From NCBI GenBank assembly GCA_030425685.1, contig JAUIAD010000019.1, forward strand, positions 1 through 64,000: a DNA stretch of 64,000 bases, read 5' to 3'. This DNA is from Gammaproteobacteria bacterium (GTDB taxonomy: Bacteria > Pseudomonadota > Gammaproteobacteria > Coxiellales > Coxiellaceae). A program made the position numbers and the translations under genes. A model generated the notes under the pieces. That model was not told the origin of the DNA and ran no database searches. It worked only from the letters and a program-made list of their open reading frames with translations. Below, piece by piece: positions 1-6,862 of this stretch; position 1 is the stretch's first letter, and the number at the start of each line of letters is the position of its first letter.

Positions 1-103
1 CATGCAGACCATGCAGACCATGCAGACCATGCAGACCATGCAGACCATGCAGACCATGCAGACCATGCAGACCATGCAGACCATGCAGACCATGCAGACC
101 ATG
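1..103. repeat. 9-bp tandem repeat, 11 full units, cut by window start
   Basis: The unit CATGCAGAC is repeated without a single change from position 1 to 99, followed by a partial CATG. The array probably continues to the left of the window. Because the unit is a multiple of three, all three forward frames stay open through it: one reads His-Ala-Asp repeats and stops at 115-117, another reads Met-Gln-Thr repeats and stops at 125-127. It may be the tail of a gene that starts outside the window or a non-coding microsatellite. Confidence 0.95.
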
Positions 104-470
104 GCAAGCCTAACTAGTTTTGATTAAGTATGGTAAAGGAAATCCTACCCAAAACTACAAGCTACGTTATGTGGCGCCTCATCTAAACAAGAGCAAACAG
201 CACCCGCGCTTTTACAAAGTGACGGGATTGTAACGACGCGAGACCCGAAGCGTTTACCCATGATGGCAAGCAGCCTGTTGCCCGTCAGCTTTGAGCAACT
301 GGACTGGAGACCAACCAACATAATACTACTACCATCAACTTTAGAATCGAACGCCACATAACGCCATTATGCTACGCTTTTTGTTGCAATGCGATACAGG
401 GGTTAAAAAGTGACAATTACACCGACACAGAAAACGCCAATGACCCCACAGGTCTGTGTGTTTTTTTAGA
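104..470. other. Stretch without a recognisable gene
   Basis: Between the 9-bp array and the REPIN array I see no convincing coding region. A 70-codon minus-strand frame (145-357) has no recognisable domain and no clear ribosome binding site, and its composition resembles relic repeat sequence. I regard it as non-coding. Confidence 0.5.
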
Positions 471-1010
471 TTTTACTCATAGGCAATATAGAACCCGTAG
501 GGGCACAGCATGCTGTGCCCGTTTGTGTGTGAATGGCTGAGACTATAGGTGCCGCGGATGTTTGCGGGCGCAGCATGCTGCGCCCCTACATGTTTCTCTG
601 TTGTTTTGTATTTTACTCATAGACAATGTAGAACCCGTAGGGGCACAGCATGCTGTGCCCGTTTGTGTGTGAATGGCTGAGACTATAGGTGCCGCGGATG
701 TTTGCGGGCGCAGCATGCTGCGCCCCTACATGCTTCTCTGTTGTTTTGTATTTTACTCATAGACAATGTAGAACCCGTAGGGGCACAGCATGCTGTGCCC
801 GTTTGTGCGTGAATGGCTGAGACTATAGGTGCCGCGGATGTTTGCGGGCGCAGCATGCTTCGCCCCTACATGTTTCTCTGTTGTTTTTTATTTTACTCAT
901 AGACAATGTAGAACCCGTAGGGGCACAGCATGCTGTGCCCGTTTGTGTGCGAATGACTGAGACTATGGGTGCCGCGGATGTTTGCGGGCGCAGCATGCTG
1001 CGCCCCTACG
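471..1010. repeat. Four tandem 140-bp REPIN-like units
   Basis: Copies begin at 471, 611, 751 and 891 (period 140 bp), nearly identical. Each holds two 20-bp palindromes, GGGCACAGCATGCTGTGCCC and GGGCGCAGCATGCTGCGCCC, arranged as an inverted pair with GTAG before the first and CTAC after the second. GTAG-headed palindromes in inverted pairs are the known layout of REP/REPIN elements mobilised by RAYT (TnpA-REP) transposases. No RAYT gene is in the window. The same unit occurs once at 14057-14158, and single palindromes occur at 16096 and 41773. Confidence 0.85.
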
Positions 1011-1030
1011 GGTAGGTTGTATGGAAGTAT

Positions 1031-2077
1031 TTATTTGAAAAAAGGATCTACTTGCGCTTGCATTACTTCTGACAGTGAAGACGGCTGCCATACAGGATTG
1101 CGGTCTTTATCAACAAGCGCCGCACGCACACCCTCGTAGAAATCATCGGTATGCATAAACTGTTTTGCCATCCAAAATTCCATTTGCATCACTTCGTCAA
1201 AGGAAAGGTTCTCTGCGCGCTGTAACTGCTCTAAGGTAACCTTTAGGCTTAAAGGCGATTTTGATTTTAACGTTGCTAATGTTTCAGCCGACCATTTTGT
1301 ATCAAGCAGATTTAAACTCGCAAAAATAGCCTCCATGTTTTGCTGAGAAAAAGCAGCAGAAATTTCATCTTGCTCTTCTACCAAAGAAGAGGGCGCACAC
1401 TGCATGGCAAAACGCTCAATTGTTTCACTAACTTTGTCAAACGCATTTTCAGACAAATCAGCATCGCACAATGCTTGCACCAATACATCACCATCCCCAT
1501 GCGCAACAATATGCGTTACCAAACCCAGCGCCTTTGCATCGCCCGCTTTAATACGCACACCCGTTAACCCTAAATAAAAACCAAGCCGACTTGGGCATTT
1601 ATTTAAAAAATAACCAGCGCCAATATCAGGAAAAAAACCGATCCCGGTCTCTGGCATAGCAAATAAAAACTTTTCTGTGGCCACACGATGAGAGCCATGC
1701 AAAGAAACACCCGCACCGCCACCCATGGTAATACCATCAAGCAATGATACATAAGGTTTTGTAAAATGATGTAAGGTAGAATTCATCGAATACTCTAACT
1801 GAAAAAAAGCCAACGACTTTTCAACATTTTTAACACCATTATCATATAATGTACGAATATCACCACCAGCACAAAAAGCACGATCACCAGCACCACGAAT
1901 CACCACTGCTTTTAAGGCATCATCACGCTGCCATTCAATTAATTTTTCACGCAAAGATTTACACATATCCCCCGTTAAGGCATTAAGTGATTTGGGGCGA
2001 TTTAAAATAATACTACCGATATCTCCATTACACCCTGATAAGCGCTCAAAAATTATATCGCTCTCTTCATTCAACAT
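1031..2077 (-). CDS. 3-hydroxyisobutyryl-CoA hydrolase / enoyl-CoA hydratase family protein
   Basis: A 348-residue crotonase-fold protein. Family motifs are RAFCAGGDIRTLY (about 66-78, oxyanion hole), GITMGGGAGVS (115-125) and MPETGIGFFPDIGAGY (141-156), the last being typical of 3-hydroxyisobutyryl-CoA hydrolase (HIBCH, valine breakdown) rather than ordinary enoyl-CoA hydratase. I chose the ATG at 2077 because AAAGGAG lies just upstream on the minus strand; a longer frame starting at 2137 has no such site and lies inside the upstream ABC gene. The start overlaps the ATPase stop by 11 bp, so it is probably the last gene of the transporter operon. No other valine-degradation gene is nearby, so the substrate is not certain. 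Confidence 0.85.
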   Translation of the reverse strand: MLNEESDIIFERLSGCNGDIGSIILNRPKSLNALTGDMCKSLREKLIEWQRDDALKAVVIRGAGDRAFCAGGDIRTLYDNGVKNVEKSLAFFQLEYSMNSTLHHFTKPYVSLLDGITMGGGAGVSLHGSHRVATEKFLFAMPETGIGFFPDIGAGYFLNKCPSRLGFYLGLTGVRIKAGDAKALGLVTHIVAHGDGDVLVQALCDADLSENAFDKVSETIERFAMQCAPSSLVEEQDEISAAFSQQNMEAIFASLNLLDTKWSAETLATLKSKSPLSLKVTLEQLQRAENLSFDEVMQMEFWMAKQFMHTDDFYEGVRAALVDKDRNPVWQPSSLSEVMQAQVDPFFK

Positions 2078-3701
2078 AACTAATTGACTCCTTTGGAAGA
2101 CTCGGTACTGCCGACAATAACTTCTGTGTATATGCATGACACGGGTTTTCTAATATTAACCCAGTCTCCCCCTGTTCGACAATACGTCCTTGATACATAA
2201 CAGCCAAATAGTGTGACAAATAAGCAACCACGGAAATATTATGCGTAATCAACAAAAAGGCAATTTTTTCTTCTTCTTGCAATGACTCCAATAATCGCAA
2301 CACTTGCATTTGTATGGAAACATCCAACGCACTGGTAGGCTCGTCAAGAATAAGGAGCTTAGGCTTTAATGCCAGTGCACGCGCGATGCAAATCCGTTGC
2401 CGCTCGCCACCTGAAAACTCGTGCGGGTAACGCCACTTGTGTTCCGGCAACAAACCCACTTTTGTCAGCAACTCATCAATTCGCTGCAGTCGCGCCTGAC
2501 GATTGCCGCCGATATTTTGCGTGATCATACCCTCCATAATACTATCAGCCACCATACGTCGTGGATTCAATGAAGCATAAGGGTCTTGAAAAATAACTTG
2601 AAAATACTGGCGACAATGTCTTAGCTTTGCATTCCCCAAAGCGTTTAAATCAATATCATCAAAAATAATTTTCCCTGCTGTACTTCTAATCAAACGAATA
2701 ATCGCCTTAGCTGTCGTCGTTTTTCCCGATCCTGATTCTCCAACTAGCGCCAAGGTTTTACCGGCAGGAATGGCAAAGCTAACCTCGTCAACAGCTTTTA
2801 CGTCATCAACTTTTCTTTTTAAAATGCCTTTCCGTATGGGGAAATAAACCTTTAGTTCCTGCACGTCTAACAACTTCTCTCCTGCTGGTGATAGCACTTT
2901 TTTCCGCGCCTTATTTGCTGGAATACAGGCTAACAACTGCCTAGAGTAGGGGTGCTGTGGCTTTTCAAAAAAAGCCTCACAAGAAACCTGCTCGACAACT
3001 TTACCCTTTTGCATTACCGTAATATCATCGGCAAGCTGCGCGACCACAGAAAGGTCATGACTGATAAACAACAACGCTAGCTTTTCTTTTTTACGCAACT
3101 GATTTAATAATGCTAACACCTGCGCCTGTATCGTCACATCTAGAGCCGTTGTCGGCTCATCAGCAATAATCAATTCTGGCTCTCCAGATAACGCCATCGC
3201 TATCATGGCACGTTGACGCATACCTCCTGAAAGCTCATGCGCATAAGAACGAAAACAGCGCTCTGGATCATGAATCCCTACTTTTTCTAACAACGACATT
3301 GCACGTAACTTTATTTCAATGCGCGAGTATTTTTTTAATTTAGATAACACCTCTAGCATCTGCTGACCGATGGTTAATACCGGATTAAAGGCCGACATGG
3401 CGTCCTGAAAAATCATGCCGACATTAACCCCCCTAACGGTTCGCATTTTTTTCTCGGTATAATCTAATAAATCGTCGTCATGCATCATCACTTTGCTATT
3501 TTTATCAACACGTGCCACTATCGGCAATAACTGCATTATCGATAACGCGGTCATTGTTTTCCCACTTCCTGACTCACCGACTAACGCCATACAATCGCCA
3601 CGGTTTAATGTAAATGTTACATTATTGACGACTGGGGTTTTATCAAAATATATTGATAGGTTTTTTATAGATAGTAGCAGTTGTTCCATAGCTTGTTCCA
3701 T
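2067..3701 (-). CDS. yejF: Peptide-type ABC transporter, double ATP-binding protein (YejF-like)
   Basis: A 544-residue protein with two complete ATPase domains in tandem. Domain 1 has Walker A GESGSGKT (42-49), signature LSGGMRQR (158-165) and Walker B LIIADEPT (178-185). Domain 2 has GESGSGKT (322-329), FSGGERQR (430-437) and LILDEPT (451-457). Each half ends in the HPY-type oligopeptide/dipeptide transporter C-terminal region. The fused arrangement and the upstream order solute-binding protein, permease, permease match YejABEF and related peptide importers. Two start codons are possible (3701 and 3689), neither with a strong Shine-Dalgarno. About 300 bp containing a large hairpin separates it from the permease gene, unlike the tight spacing elsewhere in the operon. 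Confidence 0.88.
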   Translation of the reverse strand: MEQAMEQLLLSIKNLSIYFDKTPVVNNVTFTLNRGDCMALVGESGSGKTMTALSIMQLLPIVARVDKNSKVMMHDDDLLDYTEKKMRTVRGVNVGMIFQDAMSAFNPVLTIGQQMLEVLSKLKKYSRIEIKLRAMSLLEKVGIHDPERCFRSYAHELSGGMRQRAMIAMALSGEPELIIADEPTTALDVTIQAQVLALLNQLRKKEKLALLFISHDLSVVAQLADDITVMQKGKVVEQVSCEAFFEKPQHPYSRQLLACIPANKARKKVLSPAGEKLLDVQELKVYFPIRKGILKRKVDDVKAVDEVSFAIPAGKTLALVGESGSGKTTTAKAIIRLIRSTAGKIIFDDIDLNALGNAKLRHCRQYFQVIFQDPYASLNPRRMVADSIMEGMITQNIGGNRQARLQRIDELLTKVGLLPEHKWRYPHEFSGGERQRICIARALALKPKLLILDEPTSALDVSIQMQVLRLLESLQEEEKIAFLLITHNISVVAYLSHYLAVMYQGRIVEQGETGLILENPCHAYTQKLLSAVPSLPKESISYVE

Positions 3702-3855
3702 TTCTATTTTTGGCGAGCTTTGATTATGTTAGGAGGTTTTTTTCGCCAGCATGACTCCATTTTTTTAAAGCGCTCTGATTGCATTAGTAAAAGATTTTCT
3801 ATAGTCAGTTACGCCCCATCGCTTGCTCCATTTCCACTTTAGGCGTTCTTTAATC

Positions 3856-3967
3856 GCGACAGAGAAAGGGGGCTCTTTGGCCAGGCCGCCGTGAATACCT
3901 CCCTGTAGGCTGCATGAAAACATCCATGTTTTCAAGCCCTGGCCAAAGAGCCCCCTTTCCCTGTCGC
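3856..3967. repeat. Long hairpin element A (30-bp arms, conserved core)
   Basis: Left arm 3856-3885 pairs with right arm 3938-3967 over 30 bp with one mismatch. Inside is a smaller hairpin (TGAAAAC at 3915-3921 with GTTTTCA at 3928-3934) and, read on the minus strand, a core CCTACAGGGAGGTA. The same core and inner hairpin occur in the elements at 6429 and 60369, whose arms have quite different sequences. It lies in the 302-bp gap between the permease and ATPase genes and could act as a terminator or attenuator within the operon. Otherwise this gap shows nothing coding. Confidence 0.85.
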
Positions 3968-4003
3968 TTACTCCCTGCTGTATTTATTGTTTAATTTGTT
4001 TTT

Positions 4004-5365
4004 TTATTTGACTCGTGGGTCTAGCGCATCTCTAACAGAATCTGAAAATAGATTTGCTGCTAGCACTAATACAAACATAAATAATAACGCTGCTAGTAAA
4101 GGCCACCAGACCACCGGCTCTCTTGCTAATTCTAATCTTGAACTGTTAATGATATTGCCCCAACTATTTGTTGTTGGATCCACACCTACCCCGACATAAG
4201 AGAGTACTGCCTCTGCTAAAACTAGACCACTAAAATCTAGCACTATGGTTATTAATACGATATGCATAACATTTGGCATAATATGTCTAAGCAAAATAGT
4301 AAAGCGTTTTACCCCTAAGGCGCGTGAAGCTTGCACGAATTCCATTTCCCTAAGTTTTAGCGTTTCACCACGCAATAAGCGACATAAGCCCGCCCAACCG
4401 GTAATGCCCAAAATAAAACACAATGCCAGCAACCTTGCATCAGCTCTTTGCATTAACGTCGGAAATAGCGTGGGGTGGTTACTGATATAAACTTGCATTA
4501 CTAAAATAGCAGCTGAAATTAACAGCACACCAGGAATGGAGCTCATGGTCGTATATAAATATTGAATAATATCATCAACCCAACCACGAAAATATCCGGC
4601 TAACATTCCCAGTAGCAGTGCAAAAGGCAACATAAAAATTGTGGTTAAAGTACCAATTAATAAGCCTGTGCGAATACTTTTAACCACTTCATAGAAAACA
4701 TCCTTGCCAACTTTATCGGTACCAAAAATATGATAGGCAGACGATAAACTCCACGCTAAAATGAAAAATAGCCATAATACAAAAAAGGTAATAAATATCT
4801 CACGCCAGGCTGTTTTTGTTTTATCAGATAACATGCCATACGCACATTCTTTAAAACTCGTCTTATTCTTACGTGATAAAAATAACATTAACAAGCAAGC
4901 AATAACAACAAAGCTAACCACTGCGATAAGCGCCCCTCGACAAATCCGCCATACTATATCTTTACCTTTATCACTAGGGTTTTTTAACGACTGCCCGGCA
5001 TATTTTAAACGAGGATAGACGCCAGCTTCTTTCCCATATAAATGTAAGGAAAAGGGCGCCGAATAGGTTTTCTCATCATGACTCCCCAACGGTGACATCA
5101 TTAAATCCAAAACAGACTTTGTCTGCGCAACAGAATATTGTTGTTGTGGATAACTAACTCTCAGATGAATAGAGTCCAATAAACCAATAGCAGCAAAACA
5201 GCAAAGCACCACTAAAGACGACACACCCAACTTATTGCGCAAAACCTGATACCAAGGTTCACGCATATGTGGATAACGACGCATATACAACACAGCAACC
5301 AAAGCAACAATAAACAAACCCCAGATCAACCAGTCGCTAAGCAGCATTGCCAATTCAACTTTCAT
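4004..5365 (-). CDS. yejE: Peptide-type ABC transporter permease (YejE/DppC-like), enlarged N-terminal half
   Basis: A 453-residue inner-membrane permease. The C-terminal half (about 215-450) is a BPD_transp_1 domain with the EAA-like loop (QASRALGVKRFTILLRHIMP) that docks to the ATPase, and ends SVRDALDPRVK as DppC/OppC proteins do. The N-terminal half has extra transmembrane segments (about 8-28, 45-65, 140-162 and 185-210) and a periplasmic stretch; E. coli YejE is about 340 residues, so this one is roughly 110 longer. The start at 5365 is two bases after the stop of the upstream permease gene, which implies translational coupling. It should form the importer channel with the 5368-6354 product. 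Confidence 0.85.
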   Translation of the reverse strand: MKVELAMLLSDWLIWGLFIVALVAVLYMRRYPHMREPWYQVLRNKLGVSSLVVLCCFAAIGLLDSIHLRVSYPQQQYSVAQTKSVLDLMMSPLGSHDEKTYSAPFSLHLYGKEAGVYPRLKYAGQSLKNPSDKGKDIVWRICRGALIAVVSFVVIACLLMLFLSRKNKTSFKECAYGMLSDKTKTAWREIFITFFVLWLFFILAWSLSSAYHIFGTDKVGKDVFYEVVKSIRTGLLIGTLTTIFMLPFALLLGMLAGYFRGWVDDIIQYLYTTMSSIPGVLLISAAILVMQVYISNHPTLFPTLMQRADARLLALCFILGITGWAGLCRLLRGETLKLREMEFVQASRALGVKRFTILLRHIMPNVMHIVLITIVLDFSGLVLAEAVLSYVGVGVDPTTNSWGNIINSSRLELAREPVVWWPLLAALLFMFVLVLAANLFSDSVRDALDPRVK

Positions 5366-5367
5366 GA

Positions 5368-6354
5368 CTAATGTCCTTCTCCCAATCTAACGCGCGGATC
5401 AACTAACGTATAAGACACATCCGTTAGTATCAAACCGATGATATAAAGCAAAGTACCGAGAAAAACCATCGCACGCACGATATCAAAATCCTGTTGCGCA
5501 ATAGCATCAATGGTATAACTGCCTAAGCCGGGAATACCAAAAAATGATTCCATAATTAAACTGCCTAAAAACAAGGTCGGTATAATAACAACCACACCCG
5601 TTAAAATTGGAATCATCGCATTTTTTAACACATGCCGATAAAGCACACGAAATTCTGACAAACCTTTTGCCCGCGCCGTACGCACATAATCTCGATGCAG
5701 CTCTTCTAAAAATATTGTTCGATACCAACGCGTCCCCGCACCAATACCACTAAAAACACCAATAGCCACTGGCAATACTAAAAATTTAAAGGCCTCAAAC
5801 CCACTCTGATATCCCGATATCGGCACCAAATATAATATCTTGCCAAATAAATACTGCCCAACAATAATATAAAACAGCCCAGAGATAGACATAATAATCA
5901 CACAAACAATTACACCAAACGTATCAAAAAACGACCCACGAAATAACGCAATAAATAAAGCAAAGGTAATATTAATCCCTAAACCCACCAAAAAAGTAGG
6001 AATCGCCAACGCCAAACTAGGCCACATCCGCTGACCAATATCATGACTAATATCGCGACCTTGATCAGAAGCACCAAAATTAAACGTTAACAACTCCAAC
6101 GACTTACTAAAAAACAACGTATCACTAAGCTTATGAACCCCTTGCTCAGCATTATTATAAAAAAGCGGTTTATCATAACCATGCTGCGCCTTCCAACGAC
6201 TAATCGCAGCAGCAGTAACATGCTTATCACCCAAATGCACCCGCGCCATATCATCAGGGGTATTAACCATAAAAAACAAAGCAAACGTAATAAGATTAAC
6301 GCCTATTAAAATAGGGATCGCATAAAAAATTCGTCGAATCAAATAAGCTAACAT
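5368..6354 (-). CDS. yejB: Peptide-type ABC transporter permease (YejB/DppB-like)
   Basis: A 328-residue inner-membrane permease opening with MLAYLIRRIFYAIPILIGVN, the first membrane helix typical of DppB/OppB/YejB proteins, followed by a periplasmic loop and a BPD_transp_1 domain. The EAA-like loop reads RTARAKGLSEFRVLYRHVLK, and the end DVSYTLVDPRVRLG is characteristic of the family. Length is in the normal range (E. coli YejB about 364). It is the first of two tightly spaced permease genes; the solute-binding protein gene lies about 500 bp upstream beyond a repeat-rich gap. Substrate is inferred only as peptides or peptide-like compounds. Confidence 0.9.
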   Translation of the reverse strand: MLAYLIRRIFYAIPILIGVNLITFALFFMVNTPDDMARVHLGDKHVTAAAISRWKAQHGYDKPLFYNNAEQGVHKLSDTLFFSKSLELLTFNFGASDQGRDISHDIGQRMWPSLALAIPTFLVGLGINITFALFIALFRGSFFDTFGVIVCVIIMSISGLFYIIVGQYLFGKILYLVPISGYQSGFEAFKFLVLPVAIGVFSGIGAGTRWYRTIFLEELHRDYVRTARAKGLSEFRVLYRHVLKNAMIPILTGVVVIIPTLFLGSLIMESFFGIPGLGSYTIDAIAQQDFDIVRAMVFLGTLLYIIGLILTDVSYTLVDPRVRLGEGH

Positions 6355-6428
6355 ATCAAACCCAAATTAATAAAAAACAAAAAACAAAACAACCTAAACT
6401 AAAACCGCCCCACACAGTTATAAAAAAC

Positions 6429-6549
6429 GGGCAGAAGGCCCGGGGGAGGTCTTTTTACAAACCTTTGCGCACAGGATGTGCGCAACGGAGCCCTACAGGG
6501 ACGTACTAGCGGGCGATTTGTAAAAAGACCTCCCCCGGGCCTTCTGCCC
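6429..6549. repeat. Long hairpin element B (33-bp perfect arms, conserved core)
   Basis: Left arm 6429-6461 and right arm 6517-6549 are perfect 33-bp reverse complements. Inside is a small hairpin (TGCGCAC at 6466-6472 with GTGCGCA at 6478-6484, loop AGGAT) and the core CCCTACAGGGACGTA. The element lies between the solute-binding protein and permease genes and is related in layout, not in arm sequence, to the elements at 3856 and 60369. Confidence 0.9.
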
Positions 6550-6555
6550 TGCGCA

Positions 6556-6760
6556 CTAACCGCAACCCCGAACCTCCACACTGCAACCCCAATCAACCAG
6601 CGATCAACAAAAACCCTCTCTCCAAGCTTTCTACCCTAAGCTCTAACCGCAACCCCGAACCTCCACACTACAACCCCAATCAACCAGCGATTGACAAAAA
6701 ACCCCCTCCAAGCCTTCTACCCTAAACTCTAACTGGCAACCACCAACATTCACACTTCCC
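6556..6760. repeat. Two imperfect 86-87 bp direct repeats plus a decayed third
   Basis: A segment beginning CTAACCGCAACCCCGAACCT occurs at 6556-6642 and again at 6643-6728 with a few changes, followed by a shorter diverged copy from 6729. The rest of the gap up to 6862 holds a short REP-like palindrome near 6780 (ATTCCGGC with a near-complement). No gene is visible between 6355 and 6862. Confidence 0.8.
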
Positions 6761-6862
6761 CCCCTACCAAGCAACACTTAGATTCCGGCTTTCGCCAGAA
6801 TGATGCCAGCGCAAGGAGAAAATCAGCGTAACAGACACGCAAGCAGTTACCCACAAAAATCA

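Noticed and set aside
1-103. Origin-type iterons or CRISPR repeats
   Set aside because: A perfect 9-bp microsatellite with no spacers, no DnaA boxes and no rep gene nearby.
145-357. 70-codon minus-strand open frame
   Set aside because: No recognisable domain, no clear ribosome binding site, and it sits in repeat-rich DNA; composition looks like relic sequence.
471-1010. CRISPR-like array
   Set aside because: The units are contiguous 140-bp copies with no unique spacers and no cas genes; the palindrome pairs identify REPIN elements.
2078-2137. Extended N-terminus of the 3-hydroxyisobutyryl-CoA hydrolase
   Set aside because: The added residues are not conserved-looking and the ATG at 2077 has an AAAGGAG site.
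6399-6596. 65-codon minus-strand open frame
   Set aside because: It is generated by hairpin element B, both arms of which are translated; no homology expected.
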